Positions 1 to 8,209 of a DNA stretch of 64,000 nt are shown piece after piece. Below the pieces are notes generated by a model that saw nothing but the letters and a program-made list of their open reading frames with translations, was not told the origin of the DNA and did no database searches. The translations under genes were made by a program, and so were the position numbers. Position 1 is the first letter of the stretch, and every line of letters begins with the position of its first letter. Location: contig JAEWOH010000060.1 of NCBI GenBank assembly GCA_023460955.1, positions 1-64,000 on the forward strand. Reading direction: 5' to 3'. Origin of the DNA: Bacillota bacterium (GTDB taxonomy: Bacteria; Bacillota; Clostridia; Acetivibrionales; DSM-1351).

Positions 1-412
1 TATGTCCGGCTGCAACCAGCTTTTTAAGGGTATTGTAGCCTCTGTTGAACCCGTCAGGTATTCCTCTTATGGTATCGTTAGCTTCCTGCAGCCCTTCGAT
101 GCTTATTCTTATTCCCACCTCAGGAAACTCCTTGCACAGTTCAAGGATTCTGTCTGTAAAATATCCGTTGGTTGAAATAACTATCCTGTTGGTTTTTTTA
201 TAAAGCTCCCGGACAATATCATGTATATCCTTACGAATAAATGGTTCTCCTCCGGTTATATTGGTAAAGGCCATTTCTGGCAGCTTTTTAATTATGTCCA
301 GGGTTATTTCCTCATCCGGCTTGCTTGGGTCCTTGAAACAGTCACACATGTTGCATTTTGCATTGCAGCGGTATGTAATTATAATGGAACCGTATAGTGT
401 TCTCTTTGACAT
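1..412 (-). CDS. Radical SAM protein, 3' part outside window
   Basis: The first 137 codons are visible. The protein starts at an ATG at 412 preceded by AGGAGG at good spacing. Residues 14-23 carry the iron-sulfur motif CNAKCNMC (CxxxCxxC), which in the radical SAM superfamily binds the 4Fe-4S cluster that cleaves S-adenosylmethionine. A GGEPF motif typical of the SAM-binding strand follows near residue 56, and ISTNGY after that. This looks like the AdoMet barrel of a SPASM/Twitch-type enzyme, but the C-terminal half that would show auxiliary clusters is beyond the window edge, so the substrate cannot be named. It lies downstream of the exopolysaccharide operon, separated by a terminator-like hairpin, and could be its continuation if LoaP suppresses that terminator, or a separate unit. 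Confidence 0.85.
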   Translation of the reverse strand, partial: MSKRTLYGSIIITYRCNAKCNMCDCFKDPSKPDEEITLDIIKKLPEMAFTNITGGEPFIRKDIHDIVRELYKKTNRIVISTNGYFTDRILELCKEFPEVGIRISIEGLQEANDTIRGIPDGFNRGYNTLKKLVAAGH

Positions 413-452
413 GATGTCCTCCTCTTCTCTTTCAGTTTTTTACAAAATTAAA

Positions 453-485
453 ATTGCATGAGACCTTGAGTTGATCTCATGCAAT
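453..485 (-). terminator. Intrinsic terminator after the beta-helix gene
   Basis: A perfect 11-bp inverted repeat (TTGCATGAGA with TCTCATGCAA, plus one flanking A-T pair) with an 11-nt loop is followed on the minus strand by a T-rich run (TTTAATTTTG). It sits just after the stop codon at 503 and ahead of the radical SAM start, so it probably ends or attenuates the exopolysaccharide operon. Confidence 0.7.
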
Positions 486-502
486 AAATAACATTCTTAG
501 TG

Positions 503-2128
503 TCAGCCGATAGTCGTTTTACCGTCACCTGAAATCTGATTTCCTTGAAGAAAGGTATTAGGATTCTTTGCAATGTAACCATATTGAGTTGCAGCTGTAG
601 TTTGAATTTTATTCTTTGCAACAGTTACATAATCTGCAGAGAGTACCTCAACTCCGCAAACTCCTGTGGCTTTATCCAGTTCAATACTATTTGAGTATAG
701 ATAACTGTCATTCTGGTACACTCTGATCCCATATTTCGCCTGCGACACAACATTTTTAGAAGCAGATTCAGGATTTACTATTCCGTTAACAGCTCCAGTA
801 ATAACATTGTTGGTGACTGTCCCTCCCACAATTCCGCTTTCTATGTTACCGGTAATTATATTTTCATTTGCATAGGTAGCATTAGCTATTGCATAGAATG
901 CTGTATTTGGCTTTGACGATATTTTATTCCCGGTTACTATAATATTACTTCCCCTGTTGTTTGAAGGGTTGTATATGATTATTCTTCTCCGTGTACTTTG
1001 TGAATCCGAAATAATCTCATTATTTGATATTACAATATTTCTGGTTGGTTTCTTTCTGTTTTCAAGTCCTGTTGATATCATGAATGCATTAAAGTTTGCA
1101 GAATAGATATAATTATTAGCAATTAGAACACTGTCAACAGTACCGTAATATTTATCTTCACTTGAAATTGCACTGAGCACTGTATCCTGGCCTGTAAAGT
1201 AATCTCTTATTTTGCAGTCGGTTATTACTACATCTCTTACATTTCCAATGGTTGAATATACCGATATAACTTCATCCTTGGAGTCTTTATCAAACTCACA
1301 ATTTCTAATATATACATTTTCAGTTGTATTACCCTCCACAGCCGTTGACTGGGAAGTCAGGTTCCGGACCCATATACATCCTCCATGGTTAGCCTTGGTT
1401 CTATTATTGAAATAACAATCGGTAACGGTAACTTTTTTACAGGCATTATACAAATCCAGATTGGTTACACCTATTTCATTTGAAAGATCAGATAAGAAAG
1501 AACAACCTGTTATATTCAAAGTTTTTACATTTTTAAAGAGCATCATTGTAACCGGTGATTTTTCCTGATATCGTTTATATTCAAAATCAATATTGCTTAT
1601 GCTGATAACCTGGGCTGTAGCCTCTACATATTCATTTGCGTAGTTTCTATTTACAATCAAGCCTTCACTGAAAGGACCGGTAATAATATAAGAGAAATCC
1701 TTGCATTCAAAAATTATTTTAGTCTTGCCCTTAACTCCTGTAACTTTTAATTCTCGTCCGGTTAGCGGAATGTTTGCTTTGCACAGAAAATTTCCCTCAG
1801 GAAGATTTACATCCTTTCCTGAATTAAATAAGCTAAGCAGATATTCTGTATTATCATTTGCTCTTACCTTAAAATCCTTATCTGCATAGTATAGTCCATC
1901 CTTCAGGTTATAGTAATCAGCGTTTCCGTTTTTGTTAATCGTTCTTTTTGAAGATTTAGTAGTATTGTCATCCATAACTTTACCTCCGGGTTTAATAGAC
2001 TTAGCACTTACGGTTATCGAATCGGGATGATGGCTATAGGTCTTAATGATATATATTCCGACTGTAAATATTAACGCAATAATAATACAGGTTAAATAGA
2101 TACCTAATCTTTTTGCATTTGTTTTCAT
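503..2128 (-). CDS. Membrane-anchored right-handed beta-helix protein
   Basis: A 541-residue protein with a short basic N-terminus and one hydrophobic segment at about residues 11-28, consistent with an uncleaved membrane anchor or signal peptide. The rest, from about residue 110, has the repeating short-strand, Asn-rich pattern (VTNCxF, ISNNEI, VTGNKI, ITGNIE) of right-handed parallel beta-helices, the fold of pectate lyases, mannuronan epimerases and some tail-spike enzymes. I cannot identify catalytic residues, so polysaccharide binding, lyase or epimerase activity are all possible. As the last gene of the exopolysaccharide operon it probably acts on the polymer outside the membrane. The ATG at 2128 is preceded by GGGAG. 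A terminator follows immediately. Confidence 0.75.
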   Translation of the reverse strand: MKTNAKRLGIYLTCIIIALIFTVGIYIIKTYSHHPDSITVSAKSIKPGGKVMDDNTTKSSKRTINKNGNADYYNLKDGLYYADKDFKVRANDNTEYLLSLFNSGKDVNLPEGNFLCKANIPLTGRELKVTGVKGKTKIIFECKDFSYIITGPFSEGLIVNRNYANEYVEATAQVISISNIDFEYKRYQEKSPVTMMLFKNVKTLNITGCSFLSDLSNEIGVTNLDLYNACKKVTVTDCYFNNRTKANHGGCIWVRNLTSQSTAVEGNTTENVYIRNCEFDKDSKDEVISVYSTIGNVRDVVITDCKIRDYFTGQDTVLSAISSEDKYYGTVDSVLIANNYIYSANFNAFMISTGLENRKKPTRNIVISNNEIISDSQSTRRRIIIYNPSNNRGSNIIVTGNKISSKPNTAFYAIANATYANENIITGNIESGIVGGTVTNNVITGAVNGIVNPESASKNVVSQAKYGIRVYQNDSYLYSNSIELDKATGVCGVEVLSADYVTVAKNKIQTTAATQYGYIAKNPNTFLQGNQISGDGKTTIG

Positions 2129-2233
2129 TAATGCTTCTCCCGTTCAAATATATATTTGTGTATATTTCTATATGTGCAAAAGTATGTTATGGCGCAAATT
2201 TGGTTAATCAGCACTACCCAAGGGGCGTAATTA

Positions 2234-3463
2234 TTAACTTGACATCACCTTTTGACCTTTGTGTTTCTCAATTGCTATATCGTAGTATGTCATTAAATCT
2301 TTGTAATACTTTGAAATTGAAAAATCCTTTGCTTTATTAAAACAGTTTTCCGAATATTGACTAAGTACTTTTTCGTTTTCATATAAGTACCTGATTTTTT
2401 TAGAAAGCTCGTCTTCATTCCCTGGATCGAACAGCAATCCATCAACATTATTTCTTATCAGTTCGGGTATACCCCCAATATCTGCTCCTATTACCGGAGT
2501 CCCGTACATTTGTGATTCCAATACAGACATGGGACAGTTTTCATACCATTCTGACGGGTAGACTGAAAATAACGCTTCACTTATTAACTTACTTAATTCA
2601 GTTCCGGATTTAAAGCCTAGAAACTCAATGTTATCTACTCCCTTCAATTCATTTTCCAGTTCACCTGAACCTACAAATTTAAAATGAATCTGAGGTAGTT
2701 TTTTACAAGACTTTACAAGAGTGTCTATTCCTTTTTCCGAAGATAACCTCCCAAAGTAAAGTACATACTTTTGCTTATTAGCAGTATATTCTTTTGGACT
2801 TTCTTTTGTGAAATTATGTAAAACCTTTATTTTACTTTCCTTTTCACCAAACTCTACAAGTTTATTCTTCAGAAAGTGACTGGGTGCGATAAATAAGTCG
2901 ATATATTTCTCATATGTTCCGAGTTTGTAATATAATGCTCCCTCAAAGGCAGCAAGCAAACTCTTGATCCGGCTATTGTGTATGCATTTGTTTCTGGCAC
3001 AGTTTAAATACTTACGCCCTTTACACTCCTCACATACTTGTTGCCGGCTAGCCAGATACATCATATGATTTGGGCAGACTACCTGAAAATCATGTAAAGT
3101 CATCACAACAGGTATGTTGTAGTTTTTTATCTCATAAAGTATAGATGGAGTAATCTGAAAATTGTAATTATTTAAATGTACTATATCAGGCTTTGTCGCT
3201 TCAATTATAGTTCTTATTTTCTGTCTTGCTTCGTGAGAATATATAATTTTGAAAGGATATAATACCTTTCCGATAGTGACCCCTTTAAATTCCATATTGG
3301 ATACACTGAGTTGCATACTGTTTCCAGCAATGTTTTTTTCATCCTGCATACCGAAATAATCAATACTGTGCCCCTGATTTTTCATGTAACTTGCAAGATT
3401 AAACAAGTAGGTCTCACTTCCACCCTTTTGATAGAGAAACTTGTTTATAAATAGTATTTTCAT
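2234..3463 (-). CDS. GT4-family glycosyltransferase
   Basis: A 409-residue GT-B fold glycosyltransferase. The N-terminal half opens with FINKFLYQKGGSE, the Gly-rich acceptor-side loop of Glycos_transf_4. The C-terminal half has VLYFGRLSSEKG and an EWYENCPMSVLE segment that gives the E-x7-E motif of GT4 retaining enzymes, followed by GTPVIGADIGGIPELI. A cluster of cysteines around residues 128-160 (CPNH, CEECKGRKYLNC, CIHNSR) could bind zinc and occurs in some relatives. I chose the ATG at 3463 because the GGAGGAC ribosome site overlaps the in-frame ATG at 3475. It probably adds a sugar from a nucleotide donor to the lipid-linked repeat unit on the cytoplasmic face. It is the only clear GT4 enzyme in the operon. 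Confidence 0.9.
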   Translation of the reverse strand: MKILFINKFLYQKGGSETYLFNLASYMKNQGHSIDYFGMQDEKNIAGNSMQLSVSNMEFKGVTIGKVLYPFKIIYSHEARQKIRTIIEATKPDIVHLNNYNFQITPSILYEIKNYNIPVVMTLHDFQVVCPNHMMYLASRQQVCEECKGRKYLNCARNKCIHNSRIKSLLAAFEGALYYKLGTYEKYIDLFIAPSHFLKNKLVEFGEKESKIKVLHNFTKESPKEYTANKQKYVLYFGRLSSEKGIDTLVKSCKKLPQIHFKFVGSGELENELKGVDNIEFLGFKSGTELSKLISEALFSVYPSEWYENCPMSVLESQMYGTPVIGADIGGIPELIRNNVDGLLFDPGNEDELSKKIRYLYENEKVLSQYSENCFNKAKDFSISKYYKDLMTYYDIAIEKHKGQKVMSS

Positions 3464-3562
3464 TTTGTCCTCCATTCACTGCATTGCAGAACACATGATT
3501 TTTGTAGAAACCAATTGTATTTTGCTGCATGAAAAAATATATATCAGCTTAAGTTACGACTG

Positions 3563-5125
3563 CTAGCTTCCGGGAGCCGGACGCGCTGACCCGAGTAATT
3601 TGTTTCTGGCATAGCCCAATATATCCCTTATTTCTTCCACCCTGAGAATATATAACATTAAAGCATAAACAGACAACCCGGCACTACCGCATATTACAAC
3701 ATTCATCAGCCTCATAAGTGTACTTCCGAAGAACAAATTTTCTACAATACTTTCCAATATATATACGACAATACCCATAACGACAGAAGCAAGGAGGGCT
3801 TTTATAAATCCATCCAAAATCAAATGACCCCGGATATCCTTTAATCTGTGTTTAATTCTCACCATTAGCATTGCCGAGCTTATAATGCTTGACAGCGCAG
3901 TTCCGAAGGCCAGCCCGTAAATACCCATAAACCTTACAAAGGTAATGTTGAATAAAATGTTAAGGCTAATAGCAATCAACCCGTTAATCATGGGAGTTTT
4001 TGTATCCTTTAAGCAAAAAAAAGCACGATTCAGGAATTCTCTGAAACCGACACCTATAATTCCAATTGCAATTATAGCCAGGGTGTCTGCAGTAATCCTT
4101 GTATTTTTAGAGGTGAACGCCCCGCGTTCGAAGAGTACCTGAATGACCGGGGTTCTTAATATAATAAGAACTGATACAAGAGGGATTGTTATTAGAGAAA
4201 CAATACGCATTGATTTTGCAAAAATCATAGTGAAGCTGCCCATATTGTCACTGGCTTTAGCAAAGGATGGGTATAATACAGTTGCCAGTGAAGATATAAA
4301 TACACTGTTTATAATTACAGATACTTTTCCTGCATAATCCAGAGAACTGATATTCCCGCTTCCTAGTCCCGAGGCAAGTATCCTGTTTATAATCAGATAT
4401 ATTTGATTGAAGGACGAGCTGATAAATACCGGTATGACAAGGCTTCCTATAAGCCTGATATTTTTATCTTTTAGATCTATAACCGGTGAAAACCTGTATC
4501 CAAGCTTAATCAGGCCGGGCAATTGTATCAGCAGCATTCCTGTCAAACCAAAAAGCGTTCCCCAAGCCGCGGCCGCTATACCCAATCTGGAAAAGAAGGC
4601 TATTCCTGTAATAATACATAAGTTATAAATATAATAGAGCAATGAAGAGGATAAAAATTTGCCATGAGTCTGCAAGTAACTGGAAGCAAGATTCGCAAGA
4701 ATCATAAAGCTTGCACCGGGGAGCATAACTATAGTCATGTTTATGGCGTGGACTTTTGTAACACTATCAAATCCAGGCGCCATCAAGCCAATCAGCAGCT
4801 TGCTGGAAAGTACTCCTATGATTGTTAACAGAACAGATATAATGATAACTATACTAACAATATTATTCAAAAACCTTCTTGTCTTTTTCTCATCTTTCTC
4901 CTTTAATACATCACTGTATACGGGGATAAAGGTTTGGGCTATAGCCGCACCTAATATAGCTGTAAATATATCCGGTACAGAAAAAGCAACTTTAAAGGCA
5001 TCCGTGCTATTGCTTGCTCCAAAGGCCGATGCAATACTGCTTTCACGCAACAAGGACAAAAACTTTCCGATTGACGATAAAACTGTAACCAAAAATGCTG
5101 AATATACAAGCTTTTTACTGTTCAC
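3563..5125 (-). CDS. murJ: MurJ/MviN-family lipid-linked oligosaccharide flippase
   Basis: A 520-residue polytopic membrane protein with about 14 hydrophobic segments. The N-terminus resembles MurJ: SxxSRxxG-like region with LLRESSIASAFGAS, then SDAFKVAFSVPD (here TDAFKVAFSVPDIF) and a FIPVYS segment. MurJ proteins flip lipid II, and MOP-superfamily members in polysaccharide operons flip lipid-linked repeat units. Given its place inside the exopolysaccharide operon, I infer it exports the repeat unit made by neighbouring enzymes, filling the role of Wzx, rather than being the housekeeping lipid II flippase. The start is a GTG at 5125 with AGAGG upstream. It follows the HAD phosphatase gene by 24 bp. 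Confidence 0.88.
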   Translation of the reverse strand: MNSKKLVYSAFLVTVLSSIGKFLSLLRESSIASAFGASNSTDAFKVAFSVPDIFTAILGAAIAQTFIPVYSDVLKEKDEKKTRRFLNNIVSIVIIISVLLTIIGVLSSKLLIGLMAPGFDSVTKVHAINMTIVMLPGASFMILANLASSYLQTHGKFLSSSLLYYIYNLCIITGIAFFSRLGIAAAAWGTLFGLTGMLLIQLPGLIKLGYRFSPVIDLKDKNIRLIGSLVIPVFISSSFNQIYLIINRILASGLGSGNISSLDYAGKVSVIINSVFISSLATVLYPSFAKASDNMGSFTMIFAKSMRIVSLITIPLVSVLIILRTPVIQVLFERGAFTSKNTRITADTLAIIAIGIIGVGFREFLNRAFFCLKDTKTPMINGLIAISLNILFNITFVRFMGIYGLAFGTALSSIISSAMLMVRIKHRLKDIRGHLILDGFIKALLASVVMGIVVYILESIVENLFFGSTLMRLMNVVICGSAGLSVYALMLYILRVEEIRDILGYARNKLLGSARPAPGS

Positions 5126-5149
5126 AATAACCTCTTATCTGCTGCTTAA

Positions 5150-5821
5150 TTAACCGACTAAATTCTCTTGACTTAATAGATAATATATTAACTTTTTGGG
5201 ATTCTCTGCTACAAAAACATTTTTGAAACGGCTTGCTTCTTCCTTGTTAATAAATCCAAAGCCATAAGTAACCGGGATAAAGTCAATTCCGGCCTCCTGT
5301 GCTCCCATGGCATCATACTCACTGTCTCCAATGAATACTGCCTTGCTGAAATCAACCTGTTTCAGATCATTAAGGCATTGAAGTATAATATCCTTCTTAG
5401 TTAATGAATCGTTCTGATCAATGCCCCTAATTGAATCAAAATAGTTATAAAGCCCGAAATGCTTCATTAGCTTTTTTGCAAAATCCTCTCTTTTAAGTGT
5501 TGCTATTGATACTGAGCAATAATTACTTTTAAGGCTTAAAAGCAGCTGTTTAATATATTTATATTTCTTTGATTCATAAAGTCCGACTTCCTTATACCTA
5601 TGGCGATAAATCTCGACAGCTCTTCTTGCATCGGTTTCACTCAGCGAGCATTCACGGATGAAAGAACTCAGGATCGGAGGCCCTATGAAACTTCTGCACC
5701 TCTCAAGTGGTAGCTGCGGAAGTCCCATTTCTGAAAGGGTATGCTCTACTCCTTTTATAATCCCTTCGGAGGTATCCAGTAAGGTACCATCCAAATCGAA
5801 TAATACAGTTTCATATCTCAT
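5150..5821 (-). CDS. HAD-family phosphatase (phosphoglycolate phosphatase-like)
   Basis: A 223-residue HAD hydrolase. Motif I is FDLDGTLLDT (nucleophile and acid/base Asp at residues 9 and 11), motif II is IATLKR with the Thr, and motif III/IV is VFIGDSEYDAMGA with the Mg-binding Asp. A four-helix-type cap lies between residues 15 and 90. Its start codon overlaps the stop of the aldolase gene by 4 bp (ATGA), indicating translational coupling. In known ulosonic-acid pathways a HAD enzyme (KdsC) removes a phosphate between the condensation and CMP-activation steps, and this gene sits beside an aldolase and a CMP-transferase. The same role here is an inference. It could also be a generic phosphosugar phosphatase. 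Confidence 0.85.
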   Translation of the reverse strand: MRYETVLFDLDGTLLDTSEGIIKGVEHTLSEMGLPQLPLERCRSFIGPPILSSFIRECSLSETDARRAVEIYRHRYKEVGLYESKKYKYIKQLLLSLKSNYCSVSIATLKREDFAKKLMKHFGLYNYFDSIRGIDQNDSLTKKDIILQCLNDLKQVDFSKAVFIGDSEYDAMGAQEAGIDFIPVTYGFGFINKEEASRFKNVFVAENPKKLIYYLLSQENLVG

Positions 5822-7446
5822 AGGCCCTCTACCAATTCTCCAAATATAAGCTTGTTTTCATTGTAAATGGAGGAAGTAACAAACTTAATTTCTATGGAAT
5901 TTCTTATGTTGTTAAGGAATCTCTTAATTGCATAATTCTTATTAAGCAGTTCTTCCACATCAGAGTTATTTACCATTTCCTGAGTATAGTAATTATTTCT
6001 CACATCTGTTTTGTAGCCGTCCAGACCGGCTATACTTACATGCTTTATATCCAGGCGCCTGAGCAGGTTGAGCAGCATTAGCCCTGAGTTATCTGAAATC
6101 TCACTGTCGTCAATAAGTAAATCCGAATAATTAATTATTACGAAGGAATCATTATTTTGTACCTGTACATTTGAGGTCAATATAACAGTTCCTCCTTCAA
6201 GACTGTACACTTCGGCCTCATTCCAAGAGTCAAATCTTTTAGAATTACTGAAAAATACAGCATCACACCTATAATTTTCAGGTAAAAAGTTAACACAAAT
6301 AATGTAGGGGTTATTCTTTAGAATGTACTTTTCAATTTTAGCTGTTTCTATGCTGAGAGATTTTCCCGGGCACATGATGAGAAGAGGTCTTTTTCCAATA
6401 ACAGTCTTCACTTTATCCAGTGCTGCTGAATCGTCAATCAGATGCTTCTGATACTCAATATATAGCTTTTCTATATAATCCTTATCAAAAAGAGCCTTTT
6501 TATCATCACTTAACTGTCTTATTATTGTGTTTATGGCTTTAACCGAAATAGTCTGCTTGTTTATAAGGTAAGAGGCATAGTTAGGGTGGCAGTTATTAAT
6601 AGCCGCTATGTAGTAAGGCACCGAATAACCCCACTGGTATTTAAGGAATATTTGTCCGATATGCTCATCAACAATTTCGAGCAGAGGCTCAATATTGTAT
6701 CTTTTATTAACATTGACATTAATATATTGTGTAATGAGCTCGGTGGACAAGTTTCCCGCTCCTCTGCCCATGCCGAAAACGGAAGAATCGATAATAATTT
6801 CTCTTCTGGTATGTAGTTGTATTAATTCCTGAGCATTTGAAAAGGACAACTGTAAATTGTTATGGGAATGAAAGCCGATAGCAATGGATTTGTCCAGATT
6901 GTTATCAACCAGGTAGTAGAGCCTCATGAGATCATTCTTAAACATAACACCCAAAGTATCAACCATATAAAATGCATAAGGCTTTAATTCATTTACCTTT
7001 TTTATTAGTGAAATAAGACCTGAATCTGTATAGCTGGTCGTTCCAACAGGCTGGATAAAAACCTTATAGCCCTTTTCCATCAACTGTCTACATAAAAAAA
7101 GTGCCTCTTCTATTTCATGCTCGTGAAAGGTAACACGTATACCATCTATGGATTTCCCGTCATAACTGGCAATTTTGTCAATTGTTATGTCAGGATATGC
7201 AATCATACCAACGTATAAAGTATTTGGATTTTTGGGTTTAATGTAATCTTTAATTTTATTAACATCATTATACAGAGATTTATTTTTATCAAAATATTCG
7301 TCAGTAAGAAAACCGCATTCGATTATATCAACATTCGACTGGGAGAGCTTTTTTATCACACTTTTTATTGTTTTTTCTCCAAAACTCCAGTCGTTTATAT
7401 ATCCACCGTCTCTTAAGGTACAGTCAAGTATCTTTATGTTACTCAT
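5818..7446 (-). CDS. DRE-TIM aldolase fused to a C-terminal DUF115/GT42-like domain
   Basis: A 542-residue two-domain protein. Residues 1 to about 300 are an HMGL-like DRE-TIM barrel: LDCTLRDGGY at 7-16 supplies the R12-D13 pair, a HSHNN motif near 194 supplies the metal ligands, and GMGRGAGN follows. This family does metal-dependent aldol or Claisen chemistry with pyruvate or acyl donors. Residues from about 345 to 540 form a separate domain starting RPLLIMCPGKSL and continuing to NYRCDAVFFSN, resembling in style the Rossmann-like domain of DUF115/motility accessory factors or GT42 transferases. I cannot assign it firmly. It overlaps both neighbours by 4 bp (KdsB-like upstream, HAD downstream), so the three are tightly coupled. 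It may make the carbon skeleton of a 2-keto acidic sugar. Confidence 0.82.
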   Translation of the reverse strand: MSNIKILDCTLRDGGYINDWSFGEKTIKSVIKKLSQSNVDIIECGFLTDEYFDKNKSLYNDVNKIKDYIKPKNPNTLYVGMIAYPDITIDKIASYDGKSIDGIRVTFHEHEIEEALFLCRQLMEKGYKVFIQPVGTTSYTDSGLISLIKKVNELKPYAFYMVDTLGVMFKNDLMRLYYLVDNNLDKSIAIGFHSHNNLQLSFSNAQELIQLHTRREIIIDSSVFGMGRGAGNLSTELITQYINVNVNKRYNIEPLLEIVDEHIGQIFLKYQWGYSVPYYIAAINNCHPNYASYLINKQTISVKAINTIIRQLSDDKKALFDKDYIEKLYIEYQKHLIDDSAALDKVKTVIGKRPLLIMCPGKSLSIETAKIEKYILKNNPYIICVNFLPENYRCDAVFFSNSKRFDSWNEAEVYSLEGGTVILTSNVQVQNNDSFVIINYSDLLIDDSEISDNSGLMLLNLLRRLDIKHVSIAGLDGYKTDVRNNYYTQEMVNNSDVEELLNKNYAIKRFLNNIRNSIEIKFVTSSIYNENKLIFGELVEGL

Positions 7447-8192
7447 ACAGCGCTTTTCCTTTCCTCCATAGTATTGAAGATTGCTCTGACCTTTTCCAGA
7501 TCTTTTGGTGTATCCACCGAAAGAGAATGTGACTCAACCTTTTTAAACCGAATCCTAATTCCATTATCCAGAAACCTTAAATGATCAATGTCTTCTATTT
7601 TTTCCAATTCGCTCTGGGGTGCCTCTACAAAGAAATCCAGCGCCTCCTTGGTAAAGCCTTCTACTCCCACATACTTCTTATACTTGAAAAACAAAGAGCC
7701 TTTTGGATATGGAATAGGATTTCTTGACATATAAAGTGCTTCACCCAGTTGGTTTGTAACTATCTTAATATTGGCAAAGTCAATTGTTTCTGCCGGATCG
7801 GTCAGATCCCTCATAAGCCCGAATACCTGCCTCTTGTCAATTGCTTCGCTTTCATCCGGCAAGATAGAATTTATTACTTCAGACTCAATAAGCGGCTCGT
7901 CACCATTAACGCAGATATAAAGGTCTGCAGGTATATTTTCTGAAACCTCATGAACCCTGCTTATATGATTGGGATGTCTATCCGAAGTCATGATATAATT
8001 CATACCGTATTGCTCACAGACCTTTGAAATCCTACAGTCATCTGTAGCAACATATACTTCTGATATAGCTGTAACCTTTTTAACCTGATGATATACCCAC
8101 CAAAGCATTGGCCTTCCGCATATATCAGCAAGAGGCTTACCCTCAAATCTTGTAGAACCGTATCGGGCAGGTATAATTGCAATAAATTTCAT
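7443..8192 (-). CDS. kdsB: KdsB-like CMP-sugar synthetase (3-deoxy-manno-octulosonate cytidylyltransferase family)
   Basis: A 249-residue nucleotidyltransferase. IIPARYGSTRFEGKPL at residues 5-20 is the CTP-binding signature, VYVATDD and VNGDEPLIE are the Mg-binding strands, and SVDTPKDLEKVR closes the fold. Family members transfer CMP from CTP to Kdo or related ulosonic acids. The loop that reads HxSGTxR in classical KdsB is HPNHISR here, and the usual KHIGIYAYR stretch is KYVGVEGFT, so the sugar is probably not ordinary Kdo. Kdo is a Gram-negative lipopolysaccharide sugar, while the rest of the window is Gram-positive. AGGGAG precedes the ATG at 8192. It overlaps the aldolase gene by 4 bp. 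Confidence 0.88.
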   Translation of the reverse strand: MKFIAIIPARYGSTRFEGKPLADICGRPMLWWVYHQVKKVTAISEVYVATDDCRISKVCEQYGMNYIMTSDRHPNHISRVHEVSENIPADLYICVNGDEPLIESEVINSILPDESEAIDKRQVFGLMRDLTDPAETIDFANIKIVTNQLGEALYMSRNPIPYPKGSLFFKYKKYVGVEGFTKEALDFFVEAPQSELEKIEDIDHLRFLDNGIRIRFKKVESHSLSVDTPKDLEKVRAIFNTMEERKSAV

Positions 8193-8209
8193 AAAAAATT
8201 CTCCCTTCG

